A program made the position numbers and the translations under genes. The notes under the pieces were generated by a model. It worked only from the letters and a program-made list of their open reading frames with translations. It searched no databases and was not told where the DNA came from. DNA of 64,000 bases from Aldrovandia affinis (Eukaryota > Chordata > Actinopteri > Notacanthiformes > Halosauridae), in contig JAINUG010000393.1 of the NCBI GenBank assembly GCA_029706075.1, positions 186,001 through 250,000 of the forward strand, in the 5' to 3' direction. Below are positions 50,519 through 62,500 of the stretch, one piece after another (position 1 is the stretch's first letter; the number at the start of each line of letters is the position of its first letter).

Positions 50519-50818
50519 TAAAGGCACTTATTGTAAGTCTCTCTGGATAAGAACATCTGATAAATGTCTAAAATGTAAATAAACAAAGTAGCATAAACAA
50601 GTACAAGTGAAGATAATGACATCATGAAACTCTTGAAATGCAGATCCACCAGTCCGGCAACACATTCGGTAAAACAACAAAAAAAATGCACTTTACCTTT
50701 TTCTTTATATTCTCTCCGATTTTTGGGAACCAAGCATTTATGACACTTATATTTGCAGGTCACGGTTGCTTAGTTAGGTTCAAAAATGGCCAATAACAAA
50801 AGCAAACAACATACAAAT

Positions 50819-51258
50819 CCTTGTCTTCATTAAGGCTGCATTCATCTTTGTGTTAATTAAGGCTGCACTAATCCCTGTCTTCATTAAGGCTGCACTCATC
50901 CCTTTGTTAATTAAGGCTGCACTCATCTCTGTGTTAATTAAGGATGTAGGCTACTCATCCCTGTCCTCATTAAGGCTGCACTCATCCCAGTGTTAATTAC
51001 GGCTGCACTCATCTCTGTCTTCCTTATGGCTGCACTCATACCCATGTTAATTAACGCTGCACTCATCCCCATGTCCATTAAGGCTGTACTCATCCCAGTG
51101 TTAATTACGGCTGCACTCATCTCTGTATTCCTTACGGCTGCACTCATCCCCATGTTAATTAAGGCTGCACTCATCCCCATGTCCATTAAGGCTGTACTCA
51201 TCCCTGTGTTAATTAAGGCTGCACTCATCCCTGTCTTCCTTACAGCTACACTCATCCC
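50819..51258. repeat. Minisatellite, about 27-bp unit
   Basis: About 16 copies of 'ttaattaaggctgcactcat' + 'ccc(ca/tg)tg'. Units differ in the start: tcttcattaagg, tgttaattaagg or tgtccattaagg. It ends at the border of the LTR element. Confidence 0.93.
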
Positions 51259-51261
51259 CAT

Positions 51262-51771
51262 TGTGGCAGCCCAAGGGGCTGCCCAAGGAAATGGCTGCCT
51301 GGCCTTCAACACATTGAAGCCACTGGAGCCAAGGAAACACTACATTTCCCAGCAGGCCGCAGTCCAACACCTGAACGGAGTCAAGGGATTGGGACTAACG
51401 AATATCTGAAGGCCATTTGGAGGCCTATTTAAAGGACTTGTTCATGCCACACTGGGAAGGAGTAGGTGGTGTGTTGTAGTAGTGGAGAGATGTATTATAT
51501 ATATTGTGCTTGACTTGGATTGTGTGAGGACCCCTCTTTGTCTACCGACTACTGACCTGGATTGTGGAACGGAACTGGACTTTGATATGGGATTACGGAC
51601 AACGACGACGAGTAGGATTTTGGATTCCCCTGAAGACACCACCCTTGTGTTTGTCAGAATTGAGTTAATAAATCATTGTTTTGTTTATAATACTGCCTCC
51701 TCTGGGTTATTTAACCTGCCTACGCCCTCTGTAAGGTCCGTGCGTGTCGCCCAACCCCTAGGGACACCACA
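51262..51771 (+). mobile_element. 5' LTR of a Gypsy-type retrotransposon
   Basis: Begins TGTGGCAGCCC and ends GGGACACCACA. Has a TATA box (TATTTAAA, 51426-51433) and AATAAA (51667-51672). Immediately downstream, 'tatggtggagaatgcgggc' is in the primer-binding-site position. No 3' LTR is found in the window. Confidence 0.8.
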
Positions 51772-52100
51772 TATGGTGGAGAATGCGGGCAGAGGGCATC
51801 ACCTATAGGCATAGGGAGGTAGTGCAACTGTGAGCGAGATTTGTTTTTGGTTTTTTGGAGAAGGACACCATGATGGAAGGTGACTGGACAGTGGATACAG
51901 CCATGGAGGCTTGGGACAAGCAGCAGGCCCAATTGGCACAAAGTGGTGCTCCGTGGTGTATATGCTGCCTGGAGTATGGTCACCAACCCAGCGAGTGTTC
52001 TGAGAGGGAAGAATATGGCTGAAGGACCCAAAGGAAGGACAAGAAAAGAAAGAAGTTGGAGAGAAAAATGGCCACTCCTGCTCTGTGGTGCCGACTAGGG
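51772..52100 (+). pseudogene. Remnant gag-like region of the LTR element
   Basis: A frame from the ATG at 51870 encodes about 50 residues and contains one CX2CX4HX4C zinc-knuckle arrangement (residues about 30-43) before a stop near 52020. Almost all of gag and all of pol are missing. The element is defective. Confidence 0.6.
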
Positions 52101-52179
52101 AAAAGATAGAAAATATCCTGGGTAGGCCGCAAAAGCAGCATACAAGTGTCGCAACACATTAAGTACTGTCACCCGCCCA

Positions 52180-52207
52180 ACCCCTCCATCTCTCTCTCTC
52201 TCTGTCC

Positions 52208-52239
<32 letters not shown>

Positions 52240-52245
52240 GACCTT
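52180..52245. repeat. (TC)n microsatellite
   Basis: TC repeat with interruptions. Confidence 0.95.
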
Positions 52246-52354
52246 CTCTGTCTCTGTCCCCCTCCGTCCATCTCTCTCCATGGCAAGGTTGGGGTGAGGC
52301 TGGCCTTCTCTTCCACATGTAGTGTGGGTCGAGGATGGAAGAGCCACCCGCAGA

Positions 52355-53004
52355 TGTCACGAATATCTAAAAGCTAACTACGAGTAGTCAGCCACTAAAT
52401 CTGCGAACAGATAAGGGAGCAGGGGAAAAAATGGATGGACAAAGAAAAAGAAACTCCGGGCATAAAGTCCACGGAAAATAATAATAAAACGGAAAACAAC
52501 CCAAAGGGCGAGGACTCTTCAACGAAGAGGTAAGAAACTCAAATGATTTTAGAGACTTTAGCTCTGGGAGTTTTTAAACCCAAAAACAAAGAATGAATCT
52601 CGAAAAGGAAACGCCACCGCAGTGACGAGCAATAAACCTACAGCTAGGAAGGAAATAATCCTCCTAGAAAGGCAACCACAGAGTGGTAACGCTGACCCTT
52701 TTAAATAGTACCTTCTCTCTTTAACTGAGAGACCACAGGGTGGAAAACTAATACCTAGTTCTTAGTACCGGCTAGAGCGTAACAATGGTTTACACAGAAG
52801 CGTTGGTATGAGGAAAACACAGACCTTAAATAGTAGGCAGAATAAACACTGATAATCCACAGCTGGCCGTGATCGGAAAATACACCGACAAAAGACCATA
52901 TAAGGAAAATGGAAATGACAATGATTCCTCACACAAAACAAAAGAAAACAGACCATCACATGGTCAAGCGCCCTCCAGCGGCTGAACAAGGTAAAACCGT
53001 GACA
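52355..53004. mobile_element. TGTCACG...CGTGACA element (LTR-like)
   Basis: Starts TGTCACG and ends CGTGACA, the same termini style as the solo LTR at 12472-13192, but I see no flanking duplication. No coding content. Confidence 0.45.
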
Positions 53005-53297
53005 CCACATCTTGCCCCCCCAGTCTGAGCATGAGCCACAGTGCCTTCCCCACACAGAGCCTCTGGTCTACTCCTCCATGGACTACACTTCTTTTTTTAT
53101 TTTTTCAATTCCTTTTTTTATCAGTTTTTTATATTATTATTATTATTATTGTTGTTTAATTTGTTTTAATTGCTTTCTGCCCCCGCCCCTCGAGCGCCAG
53201 CATTCCCCAAAACACGCCTCCAATGAGACGGGACGCGAACAATTGAATGAATGGGGGTCGCAAAGGAGTCCAGGACTGCCTGACTGCTCAGAGTCTT

Positions 53298-53299
<2 letters not shown>

Positions 53300-53338
<39 letters not shown>

Positions 53339-53372
53339 GTAAATGCATGTGTGTGTGTGTGTGTGTGTGTCC
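53300..53372. repeat. (GA)n then (TG)n microsatellites
   Basis: About 150 bp upstream of the rtn2 start codon, so probably in its promoter or 5' UTR. Confidence 0.95.
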
Positions 53373-53518
53373 GTATGGGGGCGTGTACAATCAGCCAGAT
53401 ATAATTACACCAACTGGGCTCTTTACTGCTGACGGGGCTGCGGAGGCCAAAAACAGCTCAGAGGACAGGGGGAGAGCAGGGTGGTAGAGACGGGGGCTTC
53501 ACTGAGGAGGCAGCCGGA

Positions 53519-53531
53519 ATGGCCAGCAAAG
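53519..53531 (+). CDS. rtn2: rtn2 exon 1 (short isoform start)
   Basis: ATGGCCAGCAAAG followed by GTGAGC. It joins in frame to TGATGGATCTG at 57406 to give MASKVMDLIYW. Confidence 0.8.
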
Positions 53532-56500
53532 GTGAGCAACTCAGACTGAGCAGTGTGGGAACCTGGGCCGGCAGTGGCCAGCATGGTGGGGGAACGGGCT
53601 CTGAGGGGGGACCAAACCACAGTGTGGCCAGCTTATCTCTCACATCACAGACACCCTTGCTGGAGCTCCCGTGTGGGTGTGTGTGTGTGCTTGAGTTTGT
53701 GTGTGTGTGTTTGTGTGTCTGGTTCAGTTTGTGTAGGTGTATGTGAGTGTGATAGTGCGTATGTCTGTGTGTCTCGTTGTGTCCGTGTGTCTGAGTGTGT
53801 GTGTGTCGCTAAGTCTCCGCGTGTGTGTGAGTCTGTGAGAGTGTGTGAGTTAGGGTTGAAAGGGCTGATTGTGTGCTGAAAGTGCAGATCTAGTGTACAG
53901 AATAATGTTGGGAGAGGCCCTGGTAATCAGAATTACTTTGGGATGTCTGTGGGTCTTTGAGCTTCAGTATGCTTTGTTGGAATAGCATTGGTGTACTGTC
54001 TATGGGAACTCTTTCTCTGACAGGGCGAAAGATTCCACAGCTTTGAGTTTTAATGAGACAATGTCCCCCCCCGATTTGCACCTGTGGTTATGAGTGTTAG
54101 CTTGTATCAAACCCAGGCTATCTTGGTCTGGGAGCAGGCTTCAGTGGCAATGGTGTAACCACTTGTGTATGTGTGTGTGTTTGTGTGTGTTGATCCGAGT
54201 GCTTATGAATGCTCAACTCAGCTGTTCAGAAATATTCATGCAATTAAACTGTCATTGGAGTCCCCTGCAGATAAATGGAATTGAAATATTGAATTCTTAT
54301 TATATAAACACAACATATACGTATACATCTGGTAAGGTGCTTAATGCTTAATGTATCTTAAATAGATTAATTACATATCAATATAGATTAAACTCTTCTG
54401 ACATGAATGGCTTCATAATACATTTTATTTTGAACATGTTAGATATATAAAATGTATATATATAAAACAAAATTGCAACAACAAAACAAATAAACAATAA
54501 TACTAAGACATGTCCAAAAAGGAGTAGGAAGAAGTAAAAAAACGTATCTAATCCTACCCCTTCTCCACTATTCAGCTAATTGCTAATCGTCAATTGACTT
54601 CCATATTTAATATTTACACATATACCAAATAATATAAATACATATATTATACAAAGTATTGTTTCCTGTATCCGCTGTTGGCAGCACCAGCTCACTCCAC
54701 AGTACCAAGATTTCAGCCGGGTACTCCCAAACCAAAATAAATACATTTCCAATGCATTGAGAGTTCATACAAACAAACACTGAGGGCCAGATTTACTAAG
54801 GAAATAGTCGCAAGCAACAACAGTCACTATAATGCAGTTCTCTTGCAGTCACAGATACCAACACATTAACGTTCAATTTACTAACAAAAGTTCAAATTAT
54901 GGAATCAAATAAATGAAATGCCCTCATTCGCAATTTTGTGGTAGGAGACACCTATAAAATGGATCCGAACCAATATGGCATGTGCACACGTCCAGATCAC
55001 AATGCGACAAGAAATTGATACCAGGTACGTTTCGAGGGAACCATGAGAAAAATAAAACTTAAATGTACAGATCAAGGAATAGAAGTAATGGTCAATGAGG
55101 TACAGTCACTAAAAAGTGCCATCACAAAAAAACGAATATTCATTACGGATAACAAAACAAACAGTTAGATAATGTAAAGAAAAGACGGCATGACGTTAGA
55201 CGGCGTCCAAAAGAAAAACCTTTCTACAACATAATGTGTGAAAAAGATACATGCTGTGGTCCAACCTATTAACACAGATAGAAGAACAGGTGGAACAATC
55301 ACTGCAAAATGAGCAAGTTGTGGGGGTGAAATGAATAGACGTGGCTGAACTTGTGATGGGAAAAGGCCACAGAGCGTCTGAAGGTAAAACTGTATTCACG
55401 ATTCATTCTATACCCTACTGACCACATAAGACAATTGTTCAAATTCAGAACTGCGTTTTTATACTGTCTGCTAACTTATGACAGACTGGTCAAAAAAAAT
55501 CCTGCATCCTTTCATATAATTTTCATGTTATATCTGAAAAGAAATAACAATAAGTAAACAATATGTGTGCTATATAGGATATATATTTAAAATTCTGAAA
55601 CAAAACTTTCAAGGCCTTACCTATCAGCCAGGTTTCTCTGTAGTCTCTGTTACTTAGCTGTCTGTAGATAGTTATTCCTGACAATAAAGCTGTTGTGACA
55701 TGAACCGAGTTGCAAATTAGTTTTGCGTTACTGGGACAGCGCCTAGCACCTAGGAGAACACAATACAAAAACGCATTGTGTGTCAATGGTCAGCAAAATA
55801 CTGCCTGCTTTTGGGTATTCTTAGAATTCTCATGCTAAGATGGGTACAGGAGTGCATGCTCAACTATAGCCACAAACTCGTCTGACAGACTGCTGCCAGT
55901 CTCTTTCTTCCTGCCAGCAGTAATGTTAACAAACTAGCTAAGCGCGCTCATCATAGTGATCTTCCACCATAACCACCGCAAAACGGAGAAACACATTCGG
56001 AATGTAGCTTTTTATGATAGAATTCAACAAATTTATAGTTTTATAATATATTTGACAATGGTTATAATGCTGTTTGGGGTTTTGGTAGTGGAAATTTGGC
56101 ATTTAGATTCATTGGGTTGGTTTTGATTGGCCGTTGGGCTAGTTTTGTCAAAAAGACCTGGCAGCGCTGTAATCCCCCCCAAGTTGCTGTTACCACTTAG
56201 TTAATATTTCAGATTTATGACCATTGATGTAGAATGCTGAGGGACTGTAAACAGTCAGTACCTGATGTATGTGACCCGGGTCTATTGATATCATTCGTGA
56301 GTGTGTTTAGCTGTGTGGCGGACTCAAGCAGAGAGCACACATCATGCGTGAGTGTGTTTAGCTGTGTGGGGACTCAGAGAGAGAGTACACATCATGTGTC
56401 AGTGTGTTTAGCTGTATGGGGAGACAGGAAGAGAGCACACATCATGCGTGAGTGTGTTTAGCTGTGTGGGGAGACAGGAAGAGAGCACACATCATGCGTG

Positions 56501-59500
56501 AGTGTGTTTAGCTGTGTGGGGAGACAGGAAGAGAGCACATATCATGTGTGAGTGTGTTTAGCTGTGTGGGGACTCAGAGAGAGTACACATCATGTGTCAG
56601 TGTGTTTAGCTGTGTGGGGAGACAGGGAGAGAGCACACATCATGTGTGAATGTGTTTAGCTGTGTGATGGACTCAGGCAGTGAGCAGTGAGTGCAGGCTG
56701 GGCTTCGGGGAATAGTGCTGAGGACTGTCAGCAGGTGCTTTCAGTGGCAGAACTTAGCGCCAAGGATCCGCCGCACTCTGCCCCCACCCCCTCCCAGTCT
56801 ATATTAAGCACAGCCTGAATTCCTTTCAGCTCCTCTGCCCACTTACTGGAAAGCCAAGGAATTAATTAATATTAACGTTCTGTGTTTCTTAGTTTGCATT
56901 CAAATAAATCTGGACACCTGAACATGTTTTGGAATGCACAAAGCCAGACCTAAGTGTGGTCCTGAGTTTGCTGCACCTTCACGGATCCCGAACACTTGCA
57001 CTTTATGCCTCAGTCTGTAGCACACAGAACCTCAGACTGAAATAGCAGTCAATTTATGAAGGCAATTATTTTTGAGGCTTCCCATGTCTGTGTCCACTGA
57101 TTTGTACAAACTATTCTGTTCTGTTAATTGTGATATAGAAATTGTTTATATAATGCTCTTTGTATGCACTGCTATCTTCTTGCCAGGCCTCTCTTTAAAA
57201 AATATTTTAATCTCAGTGAGGTTCATCTGGCTAAATACAGGCTAATGAGTAAATTAGACTTTGTATATTTTTTTTGTATATTATATTTTTTTAATGTTTT
57301 TGTTTGTATATCTCCCTCCTCTATTCCTCCCTGGCTTTTCCTCTCCCTCCTTCCTCTCCATCCCCTCTTCTCTCTCTCTCTCTCCTCCTCCTCATCTCCC
57401 GGCAGTGATGGATCTGATCTACTGGCGTGAGCTGGGAAGGACAGGCATAGTGTTCACTGGGCTGGTGGTGGGGCTGCTGTGTATGTTCCAGCTCAGTGCC
57501 ATTACCGTGGTTTCTACTCTGTCTCTAAGCATCATGTGCTTCACGCTCCCTGTCTGGCTTCTCTACAAGGCCCTGGAGTTGCTGCACTGGACCAGCGGAG
57601 ACCACCCCTTCCAGTGAGTCAGACACAAGTATGTGTGTATGCGTGTGCGTGCTTGTCCGAGTGTGCGTGCATGCGTGCGTGTGTGCATGTGTGTGTGTGT
57701 GTTTGTACTTGTGCGGGCGTGTGTGCATGTGTTTGTGTGTGTGTGCAACGCGAAAATAATTGTTGCGCCCCTCGGATTTTCTATCAACGGGGGGGGGTGC
57801 TACGCCAAAAAAAATGCGCCCAATTTTGCGCCCGATTCAATTGGATACTTATTATTTATTTTCCCAAGCCACGCGGAGCCGCAACATAAGGCTGAAAGAG
57901 CCGCAGAGCTCCGGAGCTCCGGAGCCGCAGGTTGCCGACCCCTGGTCTAGAGTATCCAGCACTGCATTGACCACTCTCTGTGTAAAGATAACTTCCTGAT
58001 ATCAGTGCAGGCTTTACCATTATCTAATTCATACCTGTGCCACTTTGGTTCTGCTGACAGAACTCAACCTGAAAAATCTTTTGTAGTTCACTTTGTTAAT
58101 TTATTTTAGGAATTAAGAAACCTCAATCGAGGTTAAGCTAAACTTGAATAGATTAAGTGTCTTAAGTCTTTCTTCATAACTTTTACATTTCACACCTGGA
58201 ACCAATTTAGTTGCCCTTCTTTGCACTTTCTCAACAGCTTCTATATCGTCCTTATAGTGTGGTGCCAATTTAACTATTTAGGTGTTCATCCCTGCTATAG
58301 GTTGATAGGAGCATCTGGTAAATAAGTAAATATAAATGTATGTAATTTAATGTAAATATGTTTGTGGTTGCCTGGCTCTCCCTCTCCAGGTCATACATCG
58401 AGCCGGACACCTACCTGACAGAGGAGCAGACCATTCTCTATGTCCAGCGTGTGGTCGTCCTCTCTTCCTCTGCCATCACCGAAATCAAGCGGCTGTTCTT
58501 CATCGCCAGCCTGACCGACTCCATCAAGGTTCGAACCCCAATTACATAATGTACTCAAATCATGGTGAGACAAATCTACTCAACCTAGTCTCTACACTGT
58601 AATCTACGATTTAAAAAAAGGCCAGTCTCGTTTTGAGTGCAGTGTGGTTACGTTGCACTCATGAGTCTCATTGTACTCACAGTTTGGTTATAGACTGGGG
58701 TTTAGGGTTTCGCACTGACACTCATGATTTTGAATGAGTGTTTTGAGTGGTTGTTGAATAAGGGTTTTTATTGTTTGTTGTGTTGTCAGTTCATAGTGCT
58801 GTTGTATCTGCTGACCTATGTGGGGGACATGTGCACTGGGCTTACTCTGCTGATCATTGGTAAGTGATGACTCACTACATACTCTCACTGCCTCACTGCC
58901 TCACTGCACACTCTCCCTGCCTCACTGCATACTCTAACTGCATCACTACACTGTCCCTGCATACTCTCACTGCCTCACTACACTGTCCCTGCCTCACTGT
59001 ATACTCGAACTACCTCGCTGCATACTTTCACTGCCTCACTGCATACTCTCACTGCATCACTGAACTCTCACTGCCTCACTGCATACTCCCCCTGCCTCAC
59101 TGCATACTGTCACTGCCTCACTGCATACTCTCACTGCCTCCCTGCATACTCTCCCTGCCTTACTACATTCTCACTGCATACTCTCCCTGCCTCACTGTAC
59201 TTTCACTGTATACTCTCTATGCTTCACTGCATACTATCACTGCCTCACTGACCGATGCACGCATGCGCGCCGGACGGAATGGCTGCCCTGCCTGGAGCTC
59301 CTCAAAAACCTCGCAGCTTTTTGCTAAATCTAGCATTTATTTTTATTACTTATGTAAATAGTGTAGAGAGTTATTTTAAGTATGATAGGGACACACTGCT
59401 GCAACTCAGAGAATCGCCGCACACCAGCAGAAAACCGGAGTTTCTACACTGGGACCCGGAGTTCCCGCTAGGCTACATCCCAGCACCGGCCTCTTGTCGC

Positions 59501-62500
59501 AAACGCCGCCAGAAAAGAGGATCCAGAGCCTGCGTGCTAGTGAGAGTGAAGCGGAGGGCTAGCAGAGCCCCGCTACCCGCGATCCTGCTAGCTAACGTGC
59601 AGAGTTTGGACAACAAACTTTGCGAACTTAGAGCAAGAATCGCGTTCCAACGAGAAACAAGAGACTGCAATATAATCTGTTTGACTGAGACATGGCTGTC
59701 CCCGGAGATTCCTGATGACGCGATATTTACACCTTGATTCTGTGTATTCCGCGCGGACAGAACAAAGGAACTCACCGGTAAGAACAGAGGGGGAGGGGTG
59801 GCTATAATGGTCTCCACGGACTGGTGTGCTTCTAATAGCATTCACCCCCCCATATCATTCTGCTCACCCGACCTGGAATATCTCACAGTGACTTGTCGGC
59901 CCTTCTGGCTACCACGGGAATTTACCGTTATTGTTATGGTAGCCGTGTACATACCACCACAAGCTAGTAAGGAGCTGGTGCTGAAAGAACTGTGTGGCAT
60001 GATCAGTCAGACTGAGAACAAACACCCAGACGGCGCCATCGTAATCGCGGGGGACTTCAACCAGACGAACAGTATTACCTAAATACTACCAACACATCAA
60101 CATGAACACTCGGGGAAATAACATTTTAGACCACTGCTATTCCCCCTTCTGGGATGCCTACAAACCACTCCTGCGCGCCCCATTTGGCAAATCTGACCAC
60201 TCTTCCGTCTTGCTCCTGCCTGCCTATAGGCAGAAGCTGAAACGGTCACCCCCCACCACAAGGACAGTACACTGCTGGTCGGACGAGTCGGACGCCGCCC
60301 TACAGGACAGAACGAGCGGCCTGGACTGGCAGATGTTTCGTGAAGCGTCAAACAATGATGTAAACGAATACACGTCAGCCGTGTCTGGGTACGTTCTGAA
60401 CTGCCTCGAACTCGACGTCCCGACAAAAACTGTCCGCACGTTCCCAAACAACAAACCCTGGCTCAACAGCGCCGTGCGAGCCGCTCTGAGAGAGAGGGAC
60501 ACTGCATTCGCCTCCGGAGACCAGGCAGTAGTGAAAACAGCTCGCTACGAGCTCCGGAGGACGATCAGAGACGCCAAGCGCCACTACAGGGTGAAGTTGG
60601 AGGGCCAGCTTAGCAACAACGACCCACACAGCCTGTGGCAGGGCCTGCACACCATCACAGACTTTAAAAAGAAACCCAGCACAGCTGTCGACGACGCCAC
60701 CCTCCCGGACAAGCTGAACAACTTCTTCGGCCGCTTCGAGGTGAACGACAGTACGCCGGCGAGAGCACCAACCTCCGCAGACACGAGCTCCGCCCTCGTC
60801 CTCACTGAGGACGAGGTACGGAAGGAATTTATGCGTGTCAAACCCCGCAAAGCAGCCGGACCTGACGAGATCCCGGGTCGAGTGATCAAGGTGTGTGCGT
60901 CGCAGCTGGCTGGCCCATTCACAGACACATTCAACCTATCCCTCTCCACTGGGATAGTCCCCGCCTGCTTCAAGTCAGCCACCATTGTCCCGGTGCCAAA
61001 GAAGACCAAGGTAACAGGCTTAAATGACTGGCGCCCTGTTGCACTCACACCCATCGTGAGCAAATGCTTCGAGAGGCTAGTCAAAAAGCACATTTGTAGC
61101 CTGTTACCGCCCACCCTGGACCCCTACCAATTTGCATACAGACAGAACAGATCCACGGACGACGCCATCTCCACCGCACTCCTCACCGTCCTCACCCACC
61201 TGGAGAAGAGGAACACCTATGTGAGAATGCTGTTCGTGGACTACAGCTCAGCAGTCAACACCATAATACCCTCCAGGCTCAACACCAAGCTCTGGGACCT
61301 GAGGCTAAACCCCAGCCTCTGCGGCTGGATCCTGAACTTCCTGTCGGACCGGCGCCAGGTGGTGAGGATGGGCCCCATCACCTCCGCCCCTCTGACCCTC
61401 AACACCGGGGCCCCCCAGGGTTGCGTCCTGAGCCCTCTCCTCTACTCCCTGTACACCCACGACTGTGTGGCCACGCACAGCTCCACCAGGGTGATCAAGT
61501 TCGCCGATGACACGATGGTGATAGGCCTGATCACGGACAACGATGAGACAGCCTACAGGAGAGAGGTCAGCAACCTGGCACAATGGTGTCAGGAGAACAA
61601 CCTCTCTCTCAACGTTGACAAGACCAAGGAGCTCATCGTGGACTACAGGAAGGAGAGAGAGGGGCAGGAGCCCCTCACCATCGGCGGGTCCACTGTAGAG
61701 CGGGTCAGTGACTTCAGGTTCCTCGGTGTCCACATCACTGAGGACCTGTCCTGGTCCGCCCACACTGGCCACGTAGTCAAGAAGGCACAACGCCTCTTCT
61801 ACCTCAGGCGGCTGAAGAAGTTCGGGATGGGGCCCAAGATCCTGCGGGCTTTCTACAGAGGCACTACTGAGAGTATCCTGACCGGCAACATCACCGCGTG
61901 GTACGGAAACTGCTCAGGCCTCAACCGCAAGGCACTGCAGAGGGTGGTGCGGTCCGCTCAACACATCAGCGGAGGCACGCCCCTCCCCTCCATCCAGGAA
62001 CTGTACAACAGCCGGTGTGCCAGCAGAGCCCACAGGATCATCAAAGACCCCAGCCACCCCAACCACAGCATGTTCCAGCTGCTACCGTCAGGCAAACGGT
62101 ACCGCAGTCTCCAGGCCAGGACCAGTAGGCTCAGAGACAGCTTCTTCCACCAAGCTATCAGGCTACTGAACTCTGGCTACTAGCCTAGCTAGCCCAACTG
62201 CCAATTTTGCACTACCAGGTGGACTGAGCACAGACACACCTGCACAGACCCAGCACGCGCAGGCGACACTCGCACACGCACACGCACGCGCGCGCTCACA
62301 CACATCTGCTGCACTACCACTGAGTCTGCTATCCTGCTATTTTGTACTGTTACCATATTACATTGTTACCTATATTTTATATATTTATTCATGTATGCTC
62401 GTTTGCACTATTACTATTACGGGTATTACTATTTTGTTGGTTTTTCTGTGTGTATTTCTGATGCTGCGAAGTTGAGGGGCCAGGCCCAAGATTTTTACTC

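Noticed and set aside
60097-61114. Minus-strand open frames opposite the LINE reverse transcriptase
   Set aside because: They are antisense shadows of a GC-rich RT coding region.
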